From NCBI RefSeq assembly GCF_000813725.1, contig NZ_JWLD01000047.1, positions 24,087 to 88,086 on the forward strand: 64,000 nt of DNA. The letters are read 5' to 3'. Position numbers and translations under genes: made by a program. The DNA is from Leisingera sp. ANG-Vp (GTDB lineage Bacteria > Pseudomonadota > Alphaproteobacteria > Rhodobacterales > Rhodobacteraceae). Positions 16,326-25,865 of this stretch are shown here, piece after piece. Each line of letters starts with the position of its first letter. The first letter of the stretch is position 1. The notes below the pieces were generated by a model that saw nothing but the letters and a program-made list of their open reading frames with translations, had not been told where the DNA came from and did not search any database.

Positions 16326-16940
16326 TCAGGCGTACTTCTCCAGAAACGCCTCGGCCTGCAAGCTGCGGAAGTCCGGTAGCGCGGCGCGCAAAGCCTCGTG
16401 GCTCCAGTCCCACCAGGCCAGCGCCATCATCTGCTCTGCCACAGATTCGGGGTAGCGGCGGCGGATCACATTCGCGGTGTTGCCGCCGACAATGGTGTAA
16501 GGCGCCACATCCTTGGTCACGATTGCGCCTGACGCTACAACCGCGCCGTGGCCTATGATCACCTCCGGCTTGATCATGGCGCCATGGCCGATCCAGGTGT
16601 CATGGCCGATATGCGCCAACCTCCCGGCGCGGCGGGTGAACCACTCCGCATCATCCACCGCATTGTCCCAATAGCTTGCCGAGCGGTACAGGAAATGATG
16701 CAGCGACGCCTTCTCTATCGGGTGGTCCGAGGCGCCGATACGGGTGAAACTGGCGATATTGGCAAACTTGCCGATCCGGGCGTTGGCGATATCGCAGGTC
16801 CTGTCGCAATAGCTGTAGTCCCCGAACTCCGTATTGGCGATGCGGCTGCCTGCACCGATTTCCACGTAGGCACCGAAACGGCTGCCGGTGATCTGGCAGT
16901 CCGGGTGGATGAAAGGCGCCGCCGCCTGCAAACGGGTCAT
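16326..16940 (-). CDS. Hexapeptide-repeat acetyltransferase of phosphonate clusters
   Basis: A 204-residue left-handed beta-helix transferase with isoleucine-patch repeats (IGAGSRIANTEFGDYSYCD, IGKFANIASFTRIG, IGHDTWIGHGAMIKPEVIIGHGAVV). It resembles the xenobiotic/chloramphenicol acetyltransferase-like proteins repeatedly found beside phn genes. GAGGG precedes the ATG. It follows the second phnE by 31 bases on the same strand and is the last gene of the phnCDEE unit. Its acceptor, perhaps an aminophosphonate or an amine, is not known from sequence. Confidence 0.8.
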   Translation of the reverse strand: MTRLQAAAPFIHPDCQITGSRFGAYVEIGAGSRIANTEFGDYSYCDRTCDIANARIGKFANIASFTRIGASDHPIEKASLHHFLYRSASYWDNAVDDAEWFTRRAGRLAHIGHDTWIGHGAMIKPEVIIGHGAVVASGAIVTKDVAPYTIVGGNTANVIRRRYPESVAEQMMALAWWDWSHEALRAALPDFRSLQAEAFLEKYA

Positions 16941-16970
16941 AGTCTGCCCTCTTCGCTGACGCGCTGCGGA

Positions 16971-18335
16971 TCAGGGCAGCAGGAAGGGCTTGCCCTCTGC
17001 CTGCTTGCGCATAGGAGGCTGATCGCTGCCGCTGATCAGTTTCCGCCGCAGCCAGCCGGAGAACCAGTCCATCAGCATCACCATCAGGATGATCAGCGTG
17101 ATGTAATAGGCCACTTCCTCCCAATCCTTCTGGGTGATGATCGCCTGGGTCAGCAGCAGCCCGATGCCGCCGCCGGTGATCGCGCCGATGATGGTGGCGG
17201 AGCGGGTGTTGGATTCCAGGAAGTACAGCAGCTGGCTCAGCAGCACCGGAGTCACCTGCGGGATCACTCCGAAACGGTAGCGCTGCACCGGTTTGGCTCC
17301 GGTTGAGGCAACACCCTCGATCTGCTTCTGGTCAACATTCTCCAGCGCTTCCGAGAAGATCTTGCCGAAGGTGCCGGTGTCCGTCACCAGGATCGCCAGC
17401 GCGCCGGTCAGCGGCCCGGGGCCAAAGGCGCGGGCCAGCACTACGGTCCAGATCAGCGAGTCGACGCCGCGGACAAAGTCGAAGAAACGGCGCATGGCAA
17501 AGCGCAAGGTTCTGACGGGCATGAAATTGCGGGTGGCCACGAAGGCCAGCGGCAAGGCGATGAGGCCGGCACCGATGGTGCCCAGGAAGGCCATCAGCAG
17601 AGTCTCGGCAATCGCCCAGGCCACATCCTGGTGGCGCCACATCTTGTTGGTCCAGAACTCCTGGAATATGGCGCCCGCTTCGCCGGTGGCGGCGCGCTGC
17701 ATCAGCTCCGCTGCCCCGATACCGTAATAGGGGCTGTCGAGAGTGAAGAAAAACAGCTCCCAGCCGGCGAAATACCGGAAGACCTCAGCCCGGTTGCGGG
17801 TCACGGTCAGGCGGCCTGCCGCGGTTTTAACCGCCAGGCGGTTCTTGGAAACGCTGATCCAATCCGGAACTTCCCCCGGCGGCAGTTCAGCCTGCACGCC
17901 CGCGCTGCGGTTGGGGGTTGCCCGCACCAAGCCGTAGCCGGGGATCATGTACTCTATGGTGTGAGGCCCGAAGGTGACCACATGGCCGTCTTCCAGGTCA
18001 ATCACAGTGGTTTCGCCCAGATCGACCCAGTCCGGCGACATGCCGTCCGGGTAGGCGCCCTTGCGCTCCCCCTCAACCGCAACCGACACGTCGCCGCTGC
18101 GGTTGTCGCGGGTTACATGGGTCTTGTAGCTGTAGCTGTCGCTAACGAGGGTCCTGGCATTCTCCAGGCTTGCCTTTTGCCACAAGCCCTGAACATCAAA
18201 CGCAAAGAACACATATGCCAGATAGGCCAGAACCGCGGCAGGCAGCGCGAAGTTCATCAGCCGCTTCCTCAGAAACAGCCGCGACATGCTCAGCTTCAGC
18301 TCTGCCTTAGACAGGTTGGTATCAAAGGTGGTCAT
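16971..18335 (-). CDS. phnE2: Phosphonate-type ABC permease PhnE (second, long form)
   Basis: A 454-residue PhnE. Residues 1-25 are cytoplasmic, a first helix spans about 29-46, and a soluble segment of about 150 residues (roughly 50-200) precedes the permease core with five further helices. The ABC-permease loop is EALENVDQKQIEGVASTGA near residue 318. The core ends in a basic cytoplasmic tail. Its start overlaps the stop of the first phnE (ATGA), so the two permeases are coupled. The long insertion distinguishes it from the 289-residue partner; this pairing of short and long PhnE is typical of alphaproteobacterial PhnCDEE. Confidence 0.9.
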   Translation of the reverse strand: MTTFDTNLSKAELKLSMSRLFLRKRLMNFALPAAVLAYLAYVFFAFDVQGLWQKASLENARTLVSDSYSYKTHVTRDNRSGDVSVAVEGERKGAYPDGMSPDWVDLGETTVIDLEDGHVVTFGPHTIEYMIPGYGLVRATPNRSAGVQAELPPGEVPDWISVSKNRLAVKTAAGRLTVTRNRAEVFRYFAGWELFFFTLDSPYYGIGAAELMQRAATGEAGAIFQEFWTNKMWRHQDVAWAIAETLLMAFLGTIGAGLIALPLAFVATRNFMPVRTLRFAMRRFFDFVRGVDSLIWTVVLARAFGPGPLTGALAILVTDTGTFGKIFSEALENVDQKQIEGVASTGAKPVQRYRFGVIPQVTPVLLSQLLYFLESNTRSATIIGAITGGGIGLLLTQAIITQKDWEEVAYYITLIILMVMLMDWFSGWLRRKLISGSDQPPMRKQAEGKPFLLP

Positions 18336-19201
18336 GCCTTCGCTCCATGGGTCAGACGGTCACGCAACAGGCCGGACAGCTGGTCAACGGCCACAATAGT
18401 GATGAAGAGAAGAAGGAAAATCGCAGCGGCTTCATCATAGCGCCCCTGCCCCCAGGACATGGCGTTTTTCAGCTCGTAGCCGATACCGCCCGCACCGACG
18501 AAGCCGAGGATGGCAGAGGCGCGGATGTTGATCTCAAACCGCAAGAGCGCATAGCTTACGTAGTTGGGGCCAACCTGCGGGATCACGCCCAGCGTCATCC
18601 GCTGCGCCCAAGTGGCACCAACGGAGGAAAGGCCTTCGACCGGTTTCAGCGAGGCGTTTTCATTCACTTCGGAAAACAGCTTTCCCAGCGCACCCGCAGT
18701 GTGGATCGCAATGGCGATCATCGCGGGCACCGGCCCGCCGCCAAGAACAAAGATCAGAACCAGCGCAATGACGATTTCCGGGATTGCGCGGCAAATGTCG
18801 CTGATGCGGCGGAACAGCGGGATCAGTGTCGGCCACGGCGCCATGCCGCGGGTCGCCAGCAGCGACAGCAAGGTTCCGAATACCGCGCCGACCAGAGTGG
18901 AAGCCGCAGCGATGTTCAGCGTCTCGACCAATGCCGGGAAGAAATGCACCAGATGCCCGGGCAGCTGCACGGCCTTTTCGGCTGCTTCCGCGAGAACCTC
19001 GGACGGGTAATCGAAAACACGGGTGAAGCCATCCGCAAACGAGCCAGCATTGCGGTTGTCTGCGGTACGGAATCCTGCCGCCATCAGCGCCACAAAGACT
19101 GCAAGAAGAATGCCGCCGTAAAGCCGCTTGCGCTGAATATGGGCGGTGTAATGTTCCCGGATCTCGTCCACCGCCGGCCGGGCTGCCGTCAGATCTGCCA
19201 T
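18332..19201 (-). CDS. phnE1: Phosphonate-type ABC permease PhnE (first)
   Basis: A 289-residue permease with about six hydrophobic helices and the loop SEVNENASLKPVEGLSSVGA near residue 180 that contacts the ATPase. It forms a heterodimer with the next PhnE. Spacing to phnD upstream is 115 bases and contains a hairpin, while it overlaps phnE2 downstream by 4 bases. Confidence 0.9.
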   Translation of the reverse strand: MADLTAARPAVDEIREHYTAHIQRKRLYGGILLAVFVALMAAGFRTADNRNAGSFADGFTRVFDYPSEVLAEAAEKAVQLPGHLVHFFPALVETLNIAAASTLVGAVFGTLLSLLATRGMAPWPTLIPLFRRISDICRAIPEIVIALVLIFVLGGGPVPAMIAIAIHTAGALGKLFSEVNENASLKPVEGLSSVGATWAQRMTLGVIPQVGPNYVSYALLRFEINIRASAILGFVGAGGIGYELKNAMSWGQGRYDEAAAIFLLLFITIVAVDQLSGLLRDRLTHGAKA

Positions 19202-19253
19202 GTAGGGGTCCTGGTGTTGCTGTGATGGCAGCAGCTGCCGCCATCAAGGAAAT

Positions 19254-19286
19254 TGCGGGGCCCGGGGGAAAGTCCGGAACCCCGCA
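19254..19286 (-). promoter_or_regulatory. Hairpin between phnD and phnE1
   Basis: TGCGGGG (19254-19260) pairs with CCCCGCA (19280-19286), and an inner CCGG pair strengthens the stem. The position, just after the binding-protein gene and before the permease genes, fits an mRNA-stabilising or partial-termination element that keeps PhnD more abundant than PhnE. Confidence 0.55.
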
Positions 19287-19316
19287 GAGCACAATTCAAT
19301 GAGTGCTGGGCTGAAA

Positions 19317-20219
19317 TTACTGGGATTTCAGTTTGCGGGCTTCGATGATCACGCCGTAGGCGTCGTGCGTGATCGGAGCCAGGCCTTTGGAGTCGCCGCC
19401 CAGCACGTTGTACATGCAGTCCGGGTCCATCGAGTTCATCGAGGCCAGCAGGCCGGTCATCTTGACCTTCACGTCTTCCGGCAGCGCGGTACGCAGAACA
19501 AACGGGCCTTCCGGGATCGGCGCAGACTTCCAGATCTCGACCATATCGTTCATGTCAACAAGGCCCGCATCCACCGCGCGGCGCAGCGCGCCGGAGGTAT
19601 AGCCGTCTTCCCACTCGCCCAGGCCGTCGGCCCAGGTCACACCGCCGTCCACATCGCCGTTGAATACCGCAACAATGGTCTGCTCGTGGCCGCCAGTGAA
19701 CTTCACTTCGCCGAAGTAGTCGCCGGAGTCCATGGTGGCACCGGTCACCTGCGGGATCTCGATCGACGGGATCAGGTAGCCCGAAGTGGAGTTCGGGTCG
19801 CCGAAGCCGAAGGTTTTGCCCTTCAGGTCCTCCAGGGTTTCCACGCCGCTGTCCTTGCGGGCAAACCCGATGGAATAGTAGCCGTAGCTGCCATCGGTGT
19901 TCACCTTGACCAGAACCGGCTCAACCGCTTCCGGGTCGGACAGATAGGTCTTGGCATAGCCGGAGGCCCCCAGCCAGGCCATGTCGATGGAACCGCCCAA
20001 GAGGCCCTGGATCACGCCGTTGTAGTCGGCCGGTGCAAACAGTTTGGTTTCGACACCCAGCAGCTCTTCGGTCTGCTCGCGCAGGCATTCCTGCTTGCTC
20101 AGCCGGTCCTGTGCGTTTTCGCCGCCCAGGATGCCGATGCGGAATTCCTTGATTTCCTCTGCCGCAACAGGGGCGGTCAGCGCGGTGGTTGCCAGTACGG
20201 CAGCAAGCAGTTTTTTCAT
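19317..20219 (-). CDS. phnD: Phosphonate/phosphite-type ABC substrate-binding protein PhnD
   Basis: A 300-residue periplasmic binding protein with a Sec signal (KKLLAAVLATTALTAPVAA, cleavage near residue 20). Family features include FRIGILGGENAQDR, DMAWLGASGYAKTY near 75-90 and the ligand-contacting region FGDPNSTSGYLIP near 135, close to the STSG motif of PhnD. GGAG precedes the ATG. Ligand could be phosphonate, phosphate ester or phosphite. Confidence 0.9.
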   Translation of the reverse strand: MKKLLAAVLATTALTAPVAAEEIKEFRIGILGGENAQDRLSKQECLREQTEELLGVETKLFAPADYNGVIQGLLGGSIDMAWLGASGYAKTYLSDPEAVEPVLVKVNTDGSYGYYSIGFARKDSGVETLEDLKGKTFGFGDPNSTSGYLIPSIEIPQVTGATMDSGDYFGEVKFTGGHEQTIVAVFNGDVDGGVTWADGLGEWEDGYTSGALRRAVDAGLVDMNDMVEIWKSAPIPEGPFVLRTALPEDVKVKMTGLLASMNSMDPDCMYNVLGGDSKGLAPITHDAYGVIIEARKLKSQ

Positions 20220-20282
20220 CTCGTTTCACTCCGGTTGTCTCCCGGCAGAGCAGTCCGCCGGGACGATGAAAATGGGTCAGGG

Positions 20283-21101
20283 TTATTCGGCCGGAATGGC
20301 GGCGCGCCTCGCGTCCGTCTTTTCCAGCGTTTCGATCTCGGTCGAGGTGGCGGCCTCGGAGAATTCCTCTCCGGCGCCGTAGATTTCGCGGGCAACGCCG
20401 GTGGTCAGCTGCTCCGGCAGCCCGTCAAAGACGATGCGGCCGTCGCGCATGCCGACAACCCGGTCGCAGTAGCGGCGCGCGGTGTCCAGCGTATGCAGGT
20501 TGGCAATGACAGTGCGGCCGTCTTCCTCGTGGATGCGGCGCAGCGCTTCCATCACGGTCTGGGCGTTCATCGGATCGAGCGAGGCAATCGGCTCATCCGC
20601 CAGGATGATTTTCGGGTCCTGCATCAGCGCCCGGGCAATCGCCACCCGCTGCTGCTGGCCGCCCGACAGGGCTTCGGCACGCTTGGCCGCATGTTCTGCG
20701 ATACCAAGGCGGTCGAGGATGTCGATGGCTTTGTGGATGTCCTCCATCGGGTAGAGGTTGAACAGGGTTGCCATCACGTTGCGGCGGTTCAGCGTGCCGT
20801 GCAGCACGTTGGAAACCACGTCCATCCGCGGCACCAGGTTGAACTGCTGGAAGATCATTGCGCACTCGGACTGCCAGGCACGCTTGTCCTTGCCCTTCAG
20901 CTGCGTGACATCGCGGTCTGCAAACAGGATCCGCCCTTCGGAAGCGCTCTCCAGCCGGTTGATCATCCGCAGCAGGGTGGATTTGCCGGCGCCCGAACGG
21001 CCGATGATCCCGATCATGCAGGGCTTGTCGATATCCAGCGTGGCCGCTTCCACTGCGGTCTTGCCGCCGAATCTCTTGGTCAGTTTGTCAATGCGCAGCA
21101 C
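20283..21101 (-). CDS. phnC: Phosphonate-type ABC transporter ATPase PhnC
   Basis: A 272-residue ABC ATPase: Walker [13 protein letters not shown]-loop [13 protein letters not shown], signature [16 protein letters not shown] and Walker [16 protein letters not shown] chose the GTG at 21101, with AGGGAG about 10 bases upstream; an in-frame TTG at 21149 would add 16 unlikely residues. It is the first gene of the phnCDEE unit and is divergent from rpe. Confidence 0.9.
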   Translation of the reverse strand: MLRIDKLTKRFGGKTAVEAATLDIDKPCMIGIIGRSGAGKSTLLRMINRLESASEGRILFADRDVTQLKGKDKRAWQSECAMIFQQFNLVPRMDVVSNVLHGTLNRRNVMATLFNLYPMEDIHKAIDILDRLGIAEHAAKRAEALSGGQQQRVAIARALMQDPKIILADEPIASLDPMNAQTVMEALRRIHEEDGRTVIANLHTLDTARRYCDRVVGMRDGRIVFDGLPEQLTTGVAREIYGAGEEFSEAATSTEIETLEKTDARRAAIPAE

Positions 21102-21156
21102 GGATGGCGCTCCCTCTTCGTTCCAGGATTGCCTACCGGCTTTGCTCAAATGCTAT

Positions 21157-21174
21157 GTGTCACTGCCGTGAAAG
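21157..21174 (-). promoter_or_regulatory. Weak Pho-box candidate upstream of phnC
   Basis: On the minus strand CTTTCAC-GGCA-GTGACAC partly matches the PhoB direct repeat CTGTCAT-N4-CTGTCAT (9 of 14 positions by my count). Its position upstream of phnC fits phosphate control, but the match is poor and this remains a suggestion. Confidence 0.3.
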
Positions 21175-21321
21175 TTTTGTAACGGCGCCCGGCGCAACCC
21201 GCAGGCGTGTGATATAGTGAAACCGCACAACGCAGGGATTCTGCCCCTGTCCAGACAGGGCTGCAGCAGCTATACGGCATCCCGACTCCTCAAATTCCCT
21301 TTTGCTGAAGGAAGCTGCCAG

Positions 21322-22011
21322 ATGTCCTTTGACCGCAAGATCAAGATCGCACCTTCGATCCTCTCCGCCGATTTCGCCAATTTCGGCCAGGAGATCCAGG
21401 CCATCGAAGCCCAGGGCGCCGACTGGGTGCATGTGGATGTGATGGACGGGCATTTCGTGCCGAACCTCACCTTTGGCCCGCAGGCCGTAAAAGCCTTCCG
21501 GCCGCATGTGAAGACGGTGATGGACGTGCATCTGATGATCGCGCCGGTGGATCCCTATATCGACGCCTATGCCGACGCAGGCGCTGATGTGCTGACCGCC
21601 CATATCGAAGCGGGCCCGCACATCCACCGCACCCTGCAGGCAATCCGCGGAGCGGGCATGAAGGCAGGTGTGGCACTCAATCCCGGCACCCCGGCGGAAG
21701 CGGTGGCGCATCTGCTGGATCTCACCGACCTGGTCTGCGTGATGACCGTGAACCCCGGTTTCGGCGGTCAGAAGTTCATCGACATGACCGCAAAGATCCG
21801 GACCCTGCGCAGCATGATCGGCGACCGTCCTGTGCATATCGAAATCGACGGCGGCGTTGATCCCTCGACTGCGCCACTGGTGGCAGCAGCCGGCGCGGAC
21901 GTGCTGGTGGCCGGTTCCGCTGTGTTCAAGGGCGGTTCAGTGGAAAACGCAGAGGTCTACGGCGAAAACATCCGCAAAATCCGCGCCTCCACCGAGGGCG
22001 CCTGGGCCTAG
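21322..22011 (+). CDS. rpe: Ribulose-phosphate 3-epimerase
   Basis: A 229-residue TIM-barrel epimerase interconverting ribulose-5-phosphate and xylulose-5-phosphate. Signatures are KIAPSILSADFANF near the N-terminus, WVHVDVMDGHFVPNLTFGP, VMTVNPGFGGQKFI and IEIDGGVDPSTAP. The ATG at 21322 follows GAAGGAAG and matches normal family length; the open frame runs 35 codons further upstream without support. It is divergent from phnC. The epimerase may simply be a housekeeping neighbour, although pentose phosphates also arise in C-P bond metabolism. Confidence 0.95.
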   Translation: MSFDRKIKIAPSILSADFANFGQEIQAIEAQGADWVHVDVMDGHFVPNLTFGPQAVKAFRPHVKTVMDVHLMIAPVDPYIDAYADAGADVLTAHIEAGPHIHRTLQAIRGAGMKAGVALNPGTPAEAVAHLLDLTDLVCVMTVNPGFGGQKFIDMTAKIRTLRSMIGDRPVHIEIDGGVDPSTAPLVAAAGADVLVAGSAVFKGGSVENAEVYGENIRKIRASTEGAWA

Positions 22012-22020
22012 ACCAGGGAT

Positions 22021-22095
22021 CTCCCGCCAATCGCCAAGCGCATCCAAGATGCGCTGCTCTTGTTGGGCCAAGCGCCGCACGTGCCGCGCGGCGCT
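22021..22095 (+). repeat. Dispersed repeat family 1, copy B
   Basis: CTCCCGCC, an 8-bp hairpin AGCGCATC-CAA-GATGCGCT (22037-22055), TTGTTGGGCCA, and AGCGCCGC (22071-22078) paired with GCGGCGCT (22088-22095). It lies directly after rpe and before the convergent fadB-like gene. Confidence 0.72.
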
Positions 22096-22189
22096 GTTTC
22101 GTGATACGGTTGAGTTCTGCGGGTGAGCCCGGCACCGCCGGGCCGCGCCCTGATGGCCCTCAACGGGCCGGAAGGGCGCACGCCCCGCT

Positions 22190-24280
22190 TCAGGCGCTCT
22201 GGTTCAGATCACCGAAATCCCTGCCCTCTGCCGCCAGCTGCTCCAACAGCGGCGCGGGCTGCCAGAAAAAGCTGTCTTCGTCCGCATAGGCCTGGATATC
22301 GGCCAGGATGCCTTCAAGGCCTTGCAAATCGGCCCATTTCAGCGGCCCGCCCCAGAAGCGCGGGAAGCCATAGCCGAACAGCATCACCATATCCACATCC
22401 AGCGGGCGCCGGGCGATGCCTTCACCCACCACCTTGGCCGCTTCATTCACCATGGCGCACATATAGCGGCGCAGAACGTCTTCGTCAGAAAACGCCCGCG
22501 GGGTGACGCCCTGCTGTTTCTGATCCTCAGCAACCAGCTCTGCCACTTGCGGATTCGGCACGCCTGCGCGCTTGCCTTCTTCATAGATATAAAAACCTTT
22601 GCCGGTCTTCTGGCCGAAATCGCCGCCTTCGCAGAGCATCTCGTAGAACCGCGGCACCCGTTCGCGAGGGTCGCGGGTGGGCGCGCGGCGCTTTCGGGCG
22701 GCCCAGTTGATATCCAGCCCCGCCAAGTCGCCCATTGCAAAGGGCCCCATCGGGAAGCCGAAGCCTGTCACCGCTTTATCGACCTGAAAGGGCGAGGCCC
22801 CGTCCAGCACCACGTATTCCGCTGCCTTCCGGTAGGCATTCATGATCCGGTTGCCGATGAAACCGTCGCAGATGCCCGACCGCACTGCGACCTTCTTCAG
22901 CCGCTTGCCAAGGGCAAACCCAGTGGCCAGCACCTCCGGTGCAGTCTTCTCTGCCGCAACCACTTCCAGCAGCTTCATCACATGCGCAGGCGAGAAGAAA
23001 TGCAGCCCGACCACGTCCTGCGGACGCGATGTGGCTGCAGCGATCTCATCCACATCCAGGTAAGACGTATTGCTCGCCAGCACCGCACCGGGCTTACAGT
23101 GCGCATCCAGCTTGCCGAAGACCTCGCGTTTTACACCCATGTCCTCGAACACGGCCTCGACCACCAGATCCGTATCTGACAACGCAGCATAGTCCGTGGC
23201 GACTGTCAGCGCCTCGCCTATCAGCTGCGCAAATTGCGCTTCGCTGATCTTGCCGCGCTTCAAAGCGCCGTTCAGGTTTCCTTCAATCCGGCTGCGGGCC
23301 GCAGCTGCCGCCTCTTCCGTCATCTCGACCAGCACGACCGGCAAGCCAGCCAGCAGTGCCGCCGTAGCAATCCCTGCGCCCATGGTGCCGCCGCCGATCA
23401 CTCCCATCGAGTTCACCTCGCGCGGTTCGATCCCCTCCAGTTCCGGCAGCTTGCTGACTGCACGCTCGGAGAAGAAGGCATGGATCAGCCCCTGCCGCTG
23501 GTCCGACTCCATCAGCTCTGTAAACAGTTCACGCTCGCGTTTGAGACCTGCCTCAAAACTCTCCGCCTGCACCGCCGCTTGCACCGCCCGCACAGCAACA
23601 GCCGGAGACATCTGGCCGCGGCCCTTCTTCAACGCCGCGGCATAGGCTGCATCGAAGTCGATGGCTTCCGGCGCCGGCATCTCCCCCACCGCGCGGCGCG
23701 GGGCGCCTTGCTCCAGCAGTTCCTGCGCATAGGCCAGGCCGATGTCCCGCGGCTCACCCTCTTCGATCCGGTCAATGATGCCTTTCTCCAGCGCCTCGGC
23801 GGCGGAAAAATGACGGCCGCTGGTGATCATCTCCAGCGCTGCCTCCGTTCCCGCCAGCCGCGGAAGCCTCTGGGTGCCGCCGGCACCAGGCAAAATGCCC
23901 AGGTTCACTTCCGGGAGGCCCATCTTCGCCGCAGGCACTGCAACCCGGTAGTGCGAAGACAAGGCCACCTCCAGCCCGCCCCCCAGTGCGGTGCCGTGCA
24001 TTGCAGAGACCACGATCAGCGGCGAGGCTTCGATCCGGCTGCACAGCCCTGGCAGATAGGGGTCCTGCGGCGGCTTTCCAAATTCGCGGATGTCAGCGCC
24101 GGCAAAATAGGTCCGGCCCTCGCCGTAGATCAGCACGGCACGGGCACCTTCGCTTTCAGCACGTTCGATCCCGGCGAGCAGTCCTTTGCGCACATCGATT
24201 CCCAGCGCATTCACTGGCGGGTTCTGTGCTTTCAGAACGGCAATATCTCCAACCCGTTCATAGGCAATGGCTTCACTCAT
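22190..24280 (-). CDS. Bifunctional enoyl-CoA hydratase/3-hydroxyacyl-CoA dehydrogenase (FadB/FadJ type)
   Basis: A 696-residue beta-oxidation enzyme. The N-terminal crotonase domain (about 1-190) has the oxyanion-hole segments [10 protein letters not shown] and [13 protein letters not shown] and the Glu pair in [18 protein letters not shown]. After a linker comes the NAD domain ([12 protein letters not shown], near residue 300) and the catalytic His in [18 protein letters not shown], then two C-terminal hydroxyacyl-CoA dehydrogenase domains. GAGG lies about 9 bases before the chosen ATG at 24280. No thiolase gene is adjacent. A terminator separates it from the Tm-1-like gene, so it is probably its own transcription unit. 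Confidence 0.93.
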   Translation of the reverse strand: MSEAIAYERVGDIAVLKAQNPPVNALGIDVRKGLLAGIERAESEGARAVLIYGEGRTYFAGADIREFGKPPQDPYLPGLCSRIEASPLIVVSAMHGTALGGGLEVALSSHYRVAVPAAKMGLPEVNLGILPGAGGTQRLPRLAGTEAALEMITSGRHFSAAEALEKGIIDRIEEGEPRDIGLAYAQELLEQGAPRRAVGEMPAPEAIDFDAAYAAALKKGRGQMSPAVAVRAVQAAVQAESFEAGLKRERELFTELMESDQRQGLIHAFFSERAVSKLPELEGIEPREVNSMGVIGGGTMGAGIATAALLAGLPVVLVEMTEEAAAAARSRIEGNLNGALKRGKISEAQFAQLIGEALTVATDYAALSDTDLVVEAVFEDMGVKREVFGKLDAHCKPGAVLASNTSYLDVDEIAAATSRPQDVVGLHFFSPAHVMKLLEVVAAEKTAPEVLATGFALGKRLKKVAVRSGICDGFIGNRIMNAYRKAAEYVVLDGASPFQVDKAVTGFGFPMGPFAMGDLAGLDINWAARKRRAPTRDPRERVPRFYEMLCEGGDFGQKTGKGFYIYEEGKRAGVPNPQVAELVAEDQKQQGVTPRAFSDEDVLRRYMCAMVNEAAKVVGEGIARRPLDVDMVMLFGYGFPRFWGGPLKWADLQGLEGILADIQAYADEDSFFWQPAPLLEQLAAEGRDFGDLNQSA

Positions 24281-24386
24281 CCGGTTATCCTCTCTCTTCC
24301 GGGGCAGCATGGCGTGGCCCGTCTCCCATTAGATTAGGCACGGCGCACATCATGGAGCCAGCCTCAAAACCTGCAGGCAAAGACAA

Positions 24387-24410
24387 ACCCCGCGTCAGCG
24401 GACGCGGGGT
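24387..24410 (-). terminator. Terminator after the Tm-1-like gene
   Basis: A perfect 10-bp stem, ACCCCGCGTC-AGCG-GACGCGGGGT, is followed on the minus strand by TTTGTCTTTG. It lies about 100 bases past the Tm-1-like stop codon. The 24281-24511 gap otherwise holds only the promoter region of the fadB-like gene. Confidence 0.72.
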
Positions 24411-24511
24411 GCTTCGTCAGGCACGCGGCCAACGTGTAACAAGTTTATACGGAAAAGGGAACTTTTGAAACTCACGGAACGTCACCCCTTCCAGGCCGCA
24501 CCGGGTTTCGC

Positions 24512-25744
24512 TCATCCGCCTTTCACCACACCGCTCGCGATCCATGCATCAAAGATCTCCAGCGCCTTGTCGGCGAAGGCCTGATCATTAATGTGGCACT
24601 CCAGATCATGAAGTGCAGCGTTCCGCGGGCAGGATGAACGCATTTCGGAACAGAAAGCCTCCAATCCATCCGCATCGTGCAGAGGTGCGCCAGGGCGGTC
24701 CCACTCATTGCAGCCGCCTGCAGGCAGCAGCACAGCAACCGGTGCGGTGGCGGTGGACAGCTTTTTGCAGATTTCCTGCGCCACCTGCCGCCGCTCGCCT
24801 GCCTCCAGCATGGCTGAGGTAAGCAGCCGGTTGTGGGCATGGGTTTCACGCCCCTGCAGCGGAGCCGGCGTTTCCTGCCAGCCGACAAAATCCACCAGGT
24901 CATAGCAGCCCGGGGCCACCAGCTGCGGCGTGCCGGACTTGCCTGCATTGGTCATCCGGTCCGCCCCCGCCGACAACCCGCCGAACAGGTGGTTCGAAAC
25001 CTCCTGAGGTGCAAAATCCATCACTGCGGCAAAGGCGCCCTCTGCGGCCAGGCTTTCGAACGCCCGCCCGCCCATGCCAGTGGCGTGGAACACGGCCACT
25101 TCGAATCCGCGCTCTTCCAGCGCCGGCTTCAGCGACACCATATAGCGCAGCACCGTTTTCCCGAATGAGGTCATGCCGATCAAGGGCCGGTCCCTTTTGG
25201 GAGGCTCAGCCGCGCGGGCAGCGCCAAGAACCGCGCCGGCTGCCTGGCTGAGCGAAGCCTTGCAGATCGAGTTCAGCCCATAGAGGCCGCCAGCCCAGAG
25301 GATCATCTGCACATCAGCCGGCATCCGCTCCGGAGGCATCAGCGGCGAAAATGCGACGGTCGAGACAATGTACTTGGGCACCCCGACCGGCAGCGCTGCG
25401 CATAGATCCAGTGCCAAGTCGGTGCCCATGGTTCCGCCCAGCACAATCACGCCATCAATACGGCCTGCCCGGTACAGCTCCAGCGCCTTCGCGGTCGCCC
25501 CTGCGCCCATGATCTGCATGGCCGTATTTTCATCGCCGGAAGCAATTGCAGCCTCGATGGAGCTGCCGCCAGCCTCCGCCACGTCATGTTTGCTGACATC
25601 GGCTGGCTGGCTGGGATCACCCAGAACGCTCACATCCATGGTCAGGACACTGCCGCCCTGCCCGCGGATCACTTCTGCCAAGTAGCCCAGTTCATCGTCC
25701 TTGGTGTCATAAGTCCCGGCAACCAAAATGGTCTTATCAGCCAT
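24512..25744 (-). CDS. Tm-1-like ATP-binding domain protein (UPF0261)
   Basis: A 410-residue UPF0261/Tm-1 family protein: N-terminal ILVAGTYDTKDDELGYLAEVI, a glycine-rich region IVLGGTMGTDLA near 100, GMTSFGKTVLRYM near 190 and the C-terminal DRPGAPLHDADGLEAF. The plant homologue Tm-1 is a viral resistance protein with an ATP-binding N-terminal half; bacterial roles are undefined. Many genomes pair it with a TIM-barrel partner, which is absent here. GGGAG precedes the ATG. It is downstream of and co-directional with the aldehyde dehydrogenase and tctABC genes, so I infer a catabolic role in that unit. Confidence 0.88.
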   Translation of the reverse strand: MADKTILVAGTYDTKDDELGYLAEVIRGQGGSVLTMDVSVLGDPSQPADVSKHDVAEAGGSSIEAAIASGDENTAMQIMGAGATAKALELYRAGRIDGVIVLGGTMGTDLALDLCAALPVGVPKYIVSTVAFSPLMPPERMPADVQMILWAGGLYGLNSICKASLSQAAGAVLGAARAAEPPKRDRPLIGMTSFGKTVLRYMVSLKPALEERGFEVAVFHATGMGGRAFESLAAEGAFAAVMDFAPQEVSNHLFGGLSAGADRMTNAGKSGTPQLVAPGCYDLVDFVGWQETPAPLQGRETHAHNRLLTSAMLEAGERRQVAQEICKKLSTATAPVAVLLPAGGCNEWDRPGAPLHDADGLEAFCSEMRSSCPRNAALHDLECHINDQAFADKALEIFDAWIASGVVKGG

Positions 25745-25838
25745 TGGATCTTCTCCCGTTTCGTAAACTGCCCGGCAACACGTGCCTCAAGCGCGCAGGC
25801 AGCCCTTTCATCTTGCTAAAATACTCCCGCAGGAGGCC

Positions 25839-25864
25839 ACAGGTTTTGCCCAGGCAAAACCTGT
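25839..25864 (-). promoter_or_regulatory. Perfect 12-bp hairpin after the aldehyde dehydrogenase stop
   Basis: ACAGGTTTTGCC pairs with GGCAAAACCTGT around a 2-base turn (in practice a 10-bp stem with a larger loop). It begins one base after the aldehyde dehydrogenase stop codon. There is no T-run directly after it; the variant family-2 repeat GGGAGTATTTTAGCAAGATG follows. A role in mRNA end formation within the operon is plausible. Confidence 0.5.
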
Positions 25865-25865
25865 C

